From positions 39,952-103,951 of the forward strand of contig JAFRLH010000057.1 of assembly GCA_017431345.1 (NCBI GenBank): a stretch of 64,000 nt of DNA, in the 5' to 3' direction. The stretch comes from Lachnospiraceae bacterium. Its GTDB lineage: Bacteria > Bacillota > Clostridia > Lachnospirales > Lachnospiraceae. Under the pieces are notes generated by a model. That model did not search any database, had not been told where the DNA came from, and saw nothing but the letters and a program-made list of their open reading frames with translations. This document shows, one piece after another, positions 56,487 through 64,000 of this stretch. The translations under genes were made by a program, and so were the position numbers. Each line of letters starts with the position of its first letter. Positions within the stretch are counted from its first letter, which is position 1.

Positions 56487-57740
56487 ATGATCACGGAACT
56501 TGGAATCGGAACAAGGACGCAGTCTGTAGAAATACCTGATCAGAACCTGCAGGAAATTCTTCTGCCCAATCAGGTGGAAATCGGCTTAAGAGGCGAGGCG
56601 GAGGTCCGCCGGGCGCTGGAAGAGCCGATCGGCACGCCTCTTCTTCGCAGCATGGCAAAACCCGGACAGAAGATCGTGATCATCACGAGCGATGTCACGC
56701 GCCCCTGCCCCAGTTATATCATGCTTCCGCCGCTTTTGGAAGAGCTGGAAGCAGCCGGTGTGAAGGATGTAGATATCACCATCGTTATCGCACTCGGAAG
56801 CCACAGAAAACAGACCGAAGAAGAGAAGAAAAAACTGGTGGGTGAAGCGGTGTATGACCGGATCGCGGTGGTGGACAGCAATGCGGAAGGGTATGTCCAC
56901 ATGGGAGAGACTGCGATCGGTACGCCGATCGATATATCCACACCCGTTGCGGAAGCTGATTTCAAGATCTGTCTCGGCAATATTGAATACCATTATTTTG
57001 CAGGCTATTCCGGCGGCGCGAAGGCGATCATGCCGGGCGTTTCCACAAGAGCGGCGATCCAGTCCAATCATTCCATGATGGTCCGGGACGAAGCCTGTGC
57101 CGGAAGGATCGCCGGCAACCCGATCCGGGAGGATATCGAGGCGGCAGCAGCCATCGTCGGCGTGAATTTCATCCTGAATGTTGTACTGGATGAGCATAAA
57201 AAGATCGTAAAAGCAGTCGCAGGGGAAGTGACAAAAGCTCACAGAGAAGGCGTTAAATTCCTTGACAGTCTGTATCAGAAAAAAATCGCGAAGGAAGCTG
57301 ATATCGTGATCGCATCCCAGGGCGGCGCGCCGAAGGATCTCAACCTGTACCAGACGCAGAAAGCGCTCAACAATGCGAAGGCAGCGGTACGGCAGGGCGG
57401 CGTCATCATCCTGGTCGGATCCTGCAAAGAGGGGCTGGGAGAAGGCTGTTTTGAGGAGTGGATGCTGAAAGCAGAGGAACCGGAGGACCTGATCCGCTGG
57501 ATCAGGCAGGAGTTCAAACTCGGCGGACACAAGGCGGCGGCGATCGCGCTGACCATGCAGAAAGCGGACATCTATCTTGTGAGCGATATGGAGCCTGATT
57601 TCGTGAGAAGCATTTTCATGACGCCGTTCGCGACAGTACAGGATGCGTTCGACGCCGCGATGGAGAAGATGGGAATCGAAGCATCCGTGATCGTAATGCC
57701 GTACGGCGGTTCGACGCTGCCGGTCACTGAGACAGCGTAA
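56487..57740 (+). CDS. larA: LarA-family nickel-dependent racemase
   Basis: A 417-residue protein of the lactate racemase family. The residues that hold and use the nickel-pincer cofactor in the Lactobacillus enzyme have matches at His106 (GSHRKQ), His169 (EYHYFAG), Lys179 (GGAKAIMPG) and His195 (SNHSM), with the same spacing for the last three. The substrate may be lactate or another 2-hydroxy acid; many LarA homologues act on other compounds. The cofactor genes larB, larC and larE are not in the window. The start at 56487 follows AAAGGA. Confidence 0.9.
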   Translation: MITELGIGTRTQSVEIPDQNLQEILLPNQVEIGLRGEAEVRRALEEPIGTPLLRSMAKPGQKIVIITSDVTRPCPSYIMLPPLLEELEAAGVKDVDITIVIALGSHRKQTEEEKKKLVGEAVYDRIAVVDSNAEGYVHMGETAIGTPIDISTPVAEADFKICLGNIEYHYFAGYSGGAKAIMPGVSTRAAIQSNHSMMVRDEACAGRIAGNPIREDIEAAAAIVGVNFILNVVLDEHKKIVKAVAGEVTKAHREGVKFLDSLYQKKIAKEADIVIASQGGAPKDLNLYQTQKALNNAKAAVRQGGVIILVGSCKEGLGEGCFEEWMLKAEEPEDLIRWIRQEFKLGGHKAAAIALTMQKADIYLVSDMEPDFVRSIFMTPFATVQDAFDAAMEKMGIEASVIVMPYGGSTLPVTETA

Positions 57741-57898
57741 AAGACGTTTCACTGACAGTACAACTGTATACTCAGGAAGGACGGAGATCCGCTGTAAGGA
57801 AATAACGGAAATACCTTGCATGCAGCGGTATAACTGCCGGAGCAATCGTGAATGAAAAGACAGGATCCCATACGGGATCAAGGAAGGGAAGGCGTATC

Positions 57899-58519
57899 AT
57901 GGGATTTACAGAACTGGATGTTGCATCATTTTCAGAAGCGCTCGCATCTCCTGCACCGGTTCCCGGAGGTGGCGGCGCCAGCGCACTGATCGGTGCCCTT
58001 GGCATTGCCCTTGGCGATATGGTCGGAGAGCTTACGACCGGAAAGAAAAAATACGCGGATGTGGAAGAGGATATCCAGGCGCTGATGGCGAAGGCGCAGA
58101 TGATCCGCAAAAGATTTCTGCTTCTGATCGACGGGGATGCGGAAGCGTTCGAGCCGCTGGCAAAAGCGTATGGTATCCCGAAGGATGATCCCGACAGAGC
58201 CAGGATCATGGAAGGCGCGCTGGATGTCGCCTGCTCGGTGCCGATGGATATCATGCGGACCTGCTGCGAAGCGCTGGATGTCGTGGAAGAATTTGCCGCG
58301 AAGGGTTCGAAGCTTGCGATTTCCGATGCCGGATGCGGCGCAGTCTCGCTGAAGGCCGCTCTGCAGGCTGCATCACTCAACGTTTTTATCAACACAAAAG
58401 CGATGAAGGACCGTGAGAAAGCGGAAAAACTCGAGAAAGAAGCGGAAGAGATGCTTTCTGTTTACACAAAGAAAGCGGATGAAATTTACGAAGTCGTGAT
58501 AGGAAGGATTAGGGGATAA
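57899..58519 (+). CDS. Cyclodeaminase/cyclohydrolase-family protein
   Basis: A 206-residue helical protein of the FTCD_C family (formiminotetrahydrofolate cyclodeaminase or methenyl-THF cyclohydrolase, FchA-like). The loop FSEALASPAPVPGGGGASAL and the GDMVGELTTGKKKYADVEED segment are family signatures. Its stop overlaps the folD start by one base, which supports a joint role in one-carbon folate metabolism. Sequence alone does not decide between deaminase and hydrolase activity. Confidence 0.9.
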   Translation: MGFTELDVASFSEALASPAPVPGGGGASALIGALGIALGDMVGELTTGKKKYADVEEDIQALMAKAQMIRKRFLLLIDGDAEAFEPLAKAYGIPKDDPDRARIMEGALDVACSVPMDIMRTCCEALDVVEEFAAKGSKLAISDAGCGAVSLKAALQAASLNVFINTKAMKDREKAEKLEKEAEEMLSVYTKKADEIYEVVIGRIRG

Positions 58520-59409
58520 TGGCTAAGATCCTTACGGGAAAAGAAGTTGCAGAGGCGCTGAATGCGAGGAAGGCAGCAGATGTAGAGAAGCTGAAGCTGC
58601 GCGGGATCATTCCGACGCTGTGCATTTTTCGCGTGGGGAACAGAGCGGACGATATCTCCTATGAAAAAGGTGCAATGAAACGCGCCAAGAAAATAGGCGT
58701 TGCGGTAAAGCAGATCATCCTGCCGGAGGAGGTCAGGGAGGATGTGTTTGAAGCAGAACTGAAAAAAGCGAATGAGGATCCGCTTGTTCACGGGATCCTG
58801 CTTTTTCGGCCGCTGCCGCCGCAGCTGGACGGCGAGAGAGCCAGGCGGATGCTCAATCCCGCAAAGGATATAGACGGAAGCACGGATATTTCCCAGGCGG
58901 GCGTATTTACCGGATCGCAGAGCGGATTTCCGCCTTGTACGGCCGAAGCCGTTATGGAAATTCTGCGTTTCTACGGGATTGATCCGGCCGGCAAAAGAGC
59001 TGTCGTGATCGGCCGCTCGCTTGTGATCGGCAGGCCTGCCGCAATGATGCTGATGCAGAAAAATGCGACCGTTACGGTATGTCATACACATACGATGGAT
59101 ATTGCTTCGATCGCCCAAAAGGCGGATATTCTTGTTACCGCAACGGGAAAACTGCGGTCGGTGACGCCGGAATTTGTAAAGCCGGATCAGGTGATCATCG
59201 ATGTCGGCATTGCCTGGGATGAGGAAAAAGGCCGGATCGCAGGAGATGTGGATTTTGACAGGGTCGAACCACTGGCGGGAGCGATCTCTCCCGTGCCGGG
59301 AGGAGTAGGCACGGTGACGACAAGCGTGCTGATCGGGCATGTGGTAGAGGCGGCGGTGAAGATGTCGCGGTACCGCGAGGAGCAGTTCGCAGTGTTTGAT
59401 GAGGAATGA
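58519..59409 (+). CDS. folD: Methylene-THF dehydrogenase / methenyl-THF cyclohydrolase
   Basis: A 296-residue bifunctional FolD. The catalytic Tyr and Lys lie in SYEKGAMKRAKK, the substrate region in GILLFRPLPPQLD and PCTAEAVMEILRFYGI, and NADP binding in GRSLVIGRPAAMML. PVPGGVGTVTTSVLIGHVVEAA is the last signature. It converts 5,10-methylene-THF to 10-formyl-THF. It is translationally coupled to the upstream cyclodeaminase gene. Confidence 0.96.
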   Translation: MAKILTGKEVAEALNARKAADVEKLKLRGIIPTLCIFRVGNRADDISYEKGAMKRAKKIGVAVKQIILPEEVREDVFEAELKKANEDPLVHGILLFRPLPPQLDGERARRMLNPAKDIDGSTDISQAGVFTGSQSGFPPCTAEAVMEILRFYGIDPAGKRAVVIGRSLVIGRPAAMMLMQKNATVTVCHTHTMDIASIAQKADILVTATGKLRSVTPEFVKPDQVIIDVGIAWDEEKGRIAGDVDFDRVEPLAGAISPVPGGVGTVTTSVLIGHVVEAAVKMSRYREEQFAVFDEE

Positions 59410-59411
59410 GA

Positions 59412-59437
59412 AGAACCGGGAATTCCCGGTTCTTTTT
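59412..59437 (+). terminator. Rho-independent terminator after folD
   Basis: Bases 59412-59433 form a perfect palindrome on AGAACCGGGAA, followed by a T-run. Confidence 0.9.
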
Positions 59438-59440
59438 CTT

Positions 59441-59491
59441 GGGAGTCAGGGGCCAGGAGCCGGAGAACCGTCCCCTGACTCCTGGCCCCTG
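59441..59491. repeat. REP-like palindrome between converging genes
   Basis: CAGGGGCCAGGAG (59447-59459) and CTCCTGGCCCCTG (59479-59491) are exact 13-base inverted arms. The loop contains AGAACCGTCCCCTGA, related to the AGGGGACGGTTCT element common in many bacterial genomes. It lies between folD and the histidine kinase gene. Confidence 0.6.
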
Positions 59492-59502
59492 CGCAAAATC
59501 CT

Positions 59503-60906
59503 TTACTCCTCTTTCTCCGCCATCGGCAGGCGGAAGATGAATTCCGTTCCTACGCCTTCGGTACTGATGACATCGATATTTTCATTATGCGCATTAATGA
59601 TTTCCTTTACGATGGAGAGGCCCAAACCGGTGCCTCTCTTATCTTTTCCTCTCGAAGCATCGCTTTTGAAGAACCTGGTCCAGATCTGCCGGATATCGTC
59701 CTTCGGGATCCCGATGCCGGTATCCTTTACGGAAATAAACGCCTTTTCACGCACCTCGCTGACCGAGATCGTGATGTCCGAATTGTCATTCGAGAATTTG
59801 ATCGCATTGTCCACCAGATTGTAGACGACCTGCTGGATCTTTCCGATATCGGCGTGGACATACACGGAGGAATCCGACAACACGAGCTCGAAAGAAATGC
59901 CGCGCTGCGCGCATTTTCGCTCAAATGTCGCACAGACATCCTTGATCAGCTTGCAGATATCAAAATCAGAGTATTCCAGATGCATGTTCCGCCGGTCAAG
60001 AGAGTTCAGCGACAGCATGCTCTGGGTCAGGTTTTCCAGACGTTCCGTCTCATGAATGACGACGCGTATGTACTTCTCCTGATCCTCCGGCTCGATGATG
60101 CCGTCCGCGATCGCGGTCAGATAGCCTTTGATGGAAGTCAGCGGGGACCGGAAATCATGCGAAACATTTGCAATGAATTTCTTTTGGTAATCCTCGGCGG
60201 CATCCAGTTCCGATGCCATGGAATCCAGCGTGTTGGCAAGATAGCCGATCTCGTCATTCTGGTCTATGTTGATGCGGTACTTGAAATTTCCTTCGGCATA
60301 TTCATTCGCGGCTGCCGTGATTTTCCGAAGCGGGCGCATTACGAAGATATGCATCATGATCAAAAGAGAAAGAGAGAACAGAAAAATGATCCCCGCTGTA
60401 ATGTAAAGCGGGATCAGCATCCTGTCGCTGATGGAGGATACCGAAGCCAGAGAGGTGTGCAGGATCACATAGCCGTATGTTTCGAAATTTGCCGTGACAG
60501 GAGCAATTACGCTCAGCATATCCTGGCTGAATGTATCGTAGAATGTTCCGGTAAGGAAGAATCTGTCTATTTCCGCCGGATCGAATTCCTCGATGATCTC
60601 ATCTGTCAGCGTATCTCCCGAATCAAAGGAGATGACTCCTTCGGGATTGATGAACCAGACCCGTGTGTTCCCATAGGAATCCAGTCCCAGCATCTGATTC
60701 CGGAAATCGACCGGCAGCCAGCCGTCTTCATACAGGCTGCTGTAATCGGACGCGATCTTCCTGGCCTGATTGTAGAGCCTGTTCGCCGTACGGTTCAGGT
60801 TGATGGAATAGGAAAGGCGCGAGGAAAAAAGCGCTACCACGCAGAAGCACAGAAGCGCGAAGATCAGATAGCCGATTATGAACCTTACGTAAAGGGAACG
60901 TTTCAT
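59503..60906 (-). CDS. Sensor histidine kinase
   Basis: A 467-residue two-component kinase: membrane helix 1 (about 8-28), extracellular sensor region (30-160), helix 2 (about 163-187), HAMP linker (188-240), HisKA with phosphorylated His250 (NVSHDFRSPL) and an ATPase domain with the N box (VYNLVDNAIKFS), GIGIPKDD and GTGLGLS. It starts two bases after the response regulator stop. The signal is unknown; the sensor domain resembles PAS-like folds seen in cell-envelope kinases. Confidence 0.94.
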   Translation of the reverse strand: MKRSLYVRFIIGYLIFALLCFCVVALFSSRLSYSINLNRTANRLYNQARKIASDYSSLYEDGWLPVDFRNQMLGLDSYGNTRVWFINPEGVISFDSGDTLTDEIIEEFDPAEIDRFFLTGTFYDTFSQDMLSVIAPVTANFETYGYVILHTSLASVSSISDRMLIPLYITAGIIFLFSLSLLIMMHIFVMRPLRKITAAANEYAEGNFKYRINIDQNDEIGYLANTLDSMASELDAAEDYQKKFIANVSHDFRSPLTSIKGYLTAIADGIIEPEDQEKYIRVVIHETERLENLTQSMLSLNSLDRRNMHLEYSDFDICKLIKDVCATFERKCAQRGISFELVLSDSSVYVHADIGKIQQVVYNLVDNAIKFSNDNSDITISVSEVREKAFISVKDTGIGIPKDDIRQIWTRFFKSDASRGKDKRGTGLGLSIVKEIINAHNENIDVISTEGVGTEFIFRLPMAEKEE

Positions 60907-60908
60907 TC

Positions 60909-61607
60909 TTATTTCTTTACCTCAAAGCGGTATCCGATACCCCAGACGGTCGCCAGACGCCAGCTTTCGTGGTCACCGAGTTTTTCGCGGAGACGTTTTA
61001 CATGGACATCCACTGTCCGGGAGTCGCCCACGTATTCATATCCCCAGATATGGTCCAGCAGCTGTTCCCGCGTGAACACCTGGTTGGGGGAAGACACGAG
61101 AAAATACAGCAGCTCCAGTTCTTTCGGCGGCATATCGACGGTCTCCCCGTCGCAGGTGACGGAATAATTCGTCAGATTGACCGTCAGATCCGGCAGGTGC
61201 ACGACCTGGGCGGAAGGCTTGTCCGCGGCCTGCGGCACCCTGGCAGTCCGTCTGAGCACCGCCTTTACACGGGCGACCATCTCCTTGGAATCAAAAGGTT
61301 TAATGATATAATCATCCGCGCCAAGCTCCAGCCCCAGCACTTTATCAAATACTTCGCCCTTCGCAGACAGCATGATGATCGGCGTCTGGGACTCGCGGCG
61401 GATCTCCCGGCAGACCTGGTAGCCGTCCATGCCCGGAAGCATCAGATCCAGCAGGATCAGATCCGGTTCGAAGGAGTGGAACGCCGTGAGCGCGGATTCG
61501 CCGTCCTCCACGCATTTTGTTTCAAAACATTCCTTCTTCAGATAGAGCGAGATGAGCTCGGAAATATTGGTATCGTCATCTACGATGAGGATCTTCTGCT
61601 TAGCCAT
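60909..61607 (-). CDS. OmpR-family response regulator
   Basis: A 232-residue regulator with a receiver domain (acidic DDD 10-12, phosphorylated Asp54 in LLDLMLPGMDG, Lys in MLSAKG) and a C-terminal winged helix (YVGDSRTVDVHVKRLREKLG). It begins four bases after the end of mutS2 and is followed by its kinase, making a tight operon. AAAGGA lies before the start. Confidence 0.96.
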   Translation of the reverse strand: MAKQKILIVDDDTNISELISLYLKKECFETKCVEDGESALTAFHSFEPDLILLDLMLPGMDGYQVCREIRRESQTPIIMLSAKGEVFDKVLGLELGADDYIIKPFDSKEMVARVKAVLRRTARVPQAADKPSAQVVHLPDLTVNLTNYSVTCDGETVDMPPKELELLYFLVSSPNQVFTREQLLDHIWGYEYVGDSRTVDVHVKRLREKLGDHESWRLATVWGIGYRFEVKK

Positions 61608-61611
61608 TTTT

Positions 61612-63972
61612 TTATCCTTTCAGGGTAACGACCGTACAGCCGTTGCCGCCTTCGTTGAATTCTCCGGCGCGGTAGGATGCAACACGGGATTTGTCTTTCC
61701 GCAGGAAGTTCTGGATCGCTGTGCGGAGCGTCCCGGTTCCCCGCCCGTGAATGATCCGGACAGCCGGCAGATGCGACAGATACGCGTCATCCAGGTACTT
61801 GTCAAGCTCCGGCAGCGCTTCGTCCACGGTCTTCCCGATCAGATTGAGTTCGGTGGAAATGGACATGGCCTTCGACAGGCCGCCGGCACGGACAGATGCA
61901 TTTTCTTTCTTGAAGGAAACTGTCTCTTCCGGCTCTACGGAAATGTCGGAAAGCTGGACCGTGCTCTTCAGGATGCCCATCTGCACGGTGACTTCGCCCC
62001 TGGCGTTCGGAAGGGAAGAGAGCGTTCCGGAAAGACCGAGCGAATGAACATGCACACGGTCGCCGATATGCAGCTCCTTCGCGTCAGCGGTGTGAACAGG
62101 CTTTTCTTTTTCCCTGCTCTGCGTCTGGTTCTCGGAAATTTTTTCACGCAGTTTGGTGCGTTCGGCTTCCATATCGGCTGTGATGCGCACGCCCTGTTTG
62201 TTCAGATTCCGGATCGCGGTATCGGCTGTATCCTTGGCCTCCTGCAGGATCTGCCGCGCTTCTTCGCGCGCTTTTTTCAGGTAGTTCTCGCGCTGATCGG
62301 CCAGCCTCTGCTGTTTTGTGTCCAGCTCCTTCTTCAGGCTTTCTACTTCCGCGCGCAGCCGTTCGGCTTCCTTCCGGTCATTTTCAAGGCGTTTCCGCTT
62401 GGTCTCGAGATCGGAGATCACATCCTCGAACGCTTCATCCTGTTCGCCGATCGATTCTTTCGCGGCGCTGATGATGTCGTCCGGCAGCCCGAGCTTTTTG
62501 GAAATCGCGAACGCGTTGCTCTTGCCGGGCACGCCGATCAGCAGACGGTAAGTCGGGCGCAGTGTGGCGACATCAAATTCACAGGAAGCATTTTCCACGC
62601 CGGGCGTGGAGAGGGCAAAGATCTTCAGTTCGCTGTAATGGGTGGTGGCGACGGTGTGGATCCTGCGTTTGTGAAGGCGCTTCAGGATCGCCATGGCCAG
62701 CGCGGCGCCTTCCACGGGATCGGTCCCCGCGCCGAGCTCATCGAAGAGGACGAGGCTCTTGTGGTCGGCCTGTTTCAGGATACTGACGATATTCGTCATG
62801 TGTGAGGAGAAGGTCGACAGGCTCTGCTCAATGCTCTGCTCATCGCCGATATCCGCATACACGTCATTGAAAATGGCAAGCTTTGAACCGGGATCAGCCG
62901 GGATGTGCAGCCCGGACTGTCCCATCAGGGTGAGCAGACCGACGGTCTTTAACGTGACGGTCTTACCGCCGGTGTTCGGACCGGTGATGACCAGCAGGTT
63001 GAAATGGCCGCCCAGACGGATGTCGATCGGCACGACCGTCTTCTGCGGCAGCAGCGGATGTCTGGCCGCTTTGATCGTCAGATAGCGGTCTTCGGAGAAC
63101 ATTGGCTCCGCGCCTTTCATGCGGCGGGAGAGCTGTGCTTTCGCAAAAACAAAATCCAGATGGGTGAGCAGACGTACGTTTTCGGTCAGTTCATTCGGAT
63201 GCTCCGCCGCCTGGTTGGAGAGCGCTGCCAGGATCGATTCGATCTCTTTCTGCTCGCTGATGGTGAGCTCCTTGAGCTCATTGCCCAGGCGGATAACAGC
63301 CATCGGTTCTATGAAATAGGTAGAGCCGCTGCCGGACTGGTCGTGCACCAGGCCGGGGAACTGCTGCCGGTATTCCGCGCGGACGGGAAGGCAGTAGCGG
63401 CCGTCGCGCATGGTGACCACGCCGTCCATCAGATGCTCGCGTTCCTTCATCAGGATGGAATTGAGCTGGTCGTGAATACGGCCGTCCATTTCACGGATCT
63501 GGCGTCTTATGCGGGAGAGCGCAGGGCTGGCGTCATCGCTGATCTCATCCGCGGAAAGGATGCAGCGTTTTATCTCGTTGTTGAGAGAGGGCAGCGGTTC
63601 GAGCGCGGAGAAGAAACCGTCCAGCGCGTCGGGATCTTCGCGGTCCTCACGGCTGCCGTAAGATTTTGCTCTTGCAGCGGCATCCAGCAGGCGGCTGATG
63701 TTCAAAAGCTCCGGCGCGGAAAGGGAAGCGCCGATCTCCAGGCGCATGACAGAGCCGCGCACATCATTTGCGCCGCCGAAGGAAAGAGAGCCCTTGCGGA
63801 TGATGCGCATCTCGGCCGCACTGGTCTCCGCCTGCGCGGTGAGAATGTCATTTCTGTCTGTCATCGGGGTAAGCGAAGCGCAGACTGATCTGCCCATGTC
63901 GGTATGAGCCAGTTCCTTCAGCCTGTCAATGATCTTATCATATTCAAGGATGTGTAATGCTCGTTCGTTCAT
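61612..63972 (-). CDS. mutS2: MutS2 endonuclease
   Basis: A 786-residue MutS2: core and lever regions, an ATPase with Walker A ITGPNTGGKT (about residue 330) and ELGAGTDPVEGAAL, a long coiled segment (about 510-620) and a C-terminal Smr nuclease domain (LDLIGKTVDEALPELD, IIHGRGTGTLR). It acts in recombination control or in rescue of collided ribosomes (as shown for Bacillus MutS2/RqcU). A second in-frame ATG lies at 63981, but it overlaps a TATAAT box, so 63972 is preferred. Confidence 0.95.
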   Translation of the reverse strand: MNERALHILEYDKIIDRLKELAHTDMGRSVCASLTPMTDRNDILTAQAETSAAEMRIIRKGSLSFGGANDVRGSVMRLEIGASLSAPELLNISRLLDAAARAKSYGSREDREDPDALDGFFSALEPLPSLNNEIKRCILSADEISDDASPALSRIRRQIREMDGRIHDQLNSILMKEREHLMDGVVTMRDGRYCLPVRAEYRQQFPGLVHDQSGSGSTYFIEPMAVIRLGNELKELTISEQKEIESILAALSNQAAEHPNELTENVRLLTHLDFVFAKAQLSRRMKGAEPMFSEDRYLTIKAARHPLLPQKTVVPIDIRLGGHFNLLVITGPNTGGKTVTLKTVGLLTLMGQSGLHIPADPGSKLAIFNDVYADIGDEQSIEQSLSTFSSHMTNIVSILKQADHKSLVLFDELGAGTDPVEGAALAMAILKRLHKRRIHTVATTHYSELKIFALSTPGVENASCEFDVATLRPTYRLLIGVPGKSNAFAISKKLGLPDDIISAAKESIGEQDEAFEDVISDLETKRKRLENDRKEAERLRAEVESLKKELDTKQQRLADQRENYLKKAREEARQILQEAKDTADTAIRNLNKQGVRITADMEAERTKLREKISENQTQSREKEKPVHTADAKELHIGDRVHVHSLGLSGTLSSLPNARGEVTVQMGILKSTVQLSDISVEPEETVSFKKENASVRAGGLSKAMSISTELNLIGKTVDEALPELDKYLDDAYLSHLPAVRIIHGRGTGTLRTAIQNFLRKDKSRVASYRAGEFNEGGNGCTVVTLKG

Positions 63973-63979
63973 GGGTTGC

Positions 63980-63985
63980 ATTATA
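63980..63985 (-). promoter_or_regulatory. -10 box next to the mutS2 start
   Basis: Read on the minus strand, TATAAT lies at 63985-63980, seven bases before the preferred ATG. The matching -35 position falls outside the window. If active, the transcript would have almost no leader. Confidence 0.4.
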
Positions 63986-64000
63986 GCATATTTTTCCGCT

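Overview
The window looks like chromosomal DNA from an anaerobic, Gram-positive member of the Clostridia (Bacillota), probably Lachnospiraceae or a nearby family. The reasons are the strong AGGAGG-type ribosome binding sites, the tig-clpP-clpX-lon-ysxC gene order, the secreted SH3/3D-like, L,D-transpeptidase and CapA proteins, and the M29 aminopeptidase, LarA and UbiD anaerobic-metabolism genes. Base composition is moderate to slightly GC-rich by eye. No rRNA, tRNA, CRISPR array, phage or intact insertion sequence was seen. Species cannot be fixed from sequence alone.

Region by region: 1-603 has no gene but holds stem-loops and two converging sets of roughly 41-base imperfect repeats. 604-7516 holds a compact group: a VWA/DUF2201 metallopeptidase-like protein, a BspA-type leucine-rich-repeat protein, a MoxR-type AAA+ ATPase and an unknown 161-residue protein, followed by a trigger-factor paralogue that has lost its PPIase domain and its ribosome-docking loop. 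7.6-18.6 kb holds a MATE transporter, a Crp/Fnr regulator, a Rossmann-methyltransferase fusion, transketolase, a secreted ComEC-like hydrolase, CapA, a PAP2 phosphatase, an AEC transporter and MscS. 18.7-21 kb is a Zn/Cd-type metal module: promoter, ArsR/SmtB-like operator, free-standing HMA protein and P-type ATPase. 21-27.4 kb holds recJ, apt, an SpoU-family RNA methyltransferase, a secreted SH3 protein and a membrane polysaccharide deacetylase.

27.7-46.7 kb is rich in protein quality control: an adenosine-deaminase-like fusion protein just ahead of hflK-hflC, then NfeD-SPFH, signal peptidase I, tig, clpP, clpX, lon, ysxC, asnS, an acidic repeat protein and ftsH. 46.8-52.1 kb holds O-acetylhomoserine sulfhydrylase, an L,D-transpeptidase-like protein, an M29 aminopeptidase, an EEP-family hydrolase and a MoaE-like protein. 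52.2-56.1 kb is a LysR-UbiD-UbiX-LpdD decarboxylase locus. It is followed by larA, a cyclodeaminase-folD pair for one-carbon folate chemistry and, on the minus strand, a mutS2-response regulator-histidine kinase operon running off the right edge.

The best candidates for an undescribed system are the VWA/LRR/MoxR/trigger-factor-like group at the left and the adenosine-deaminase/Rossmann fusion placed directly ahead of hflKC. At least two families of short dispersed intergenic palindromic repeats also run through the window.
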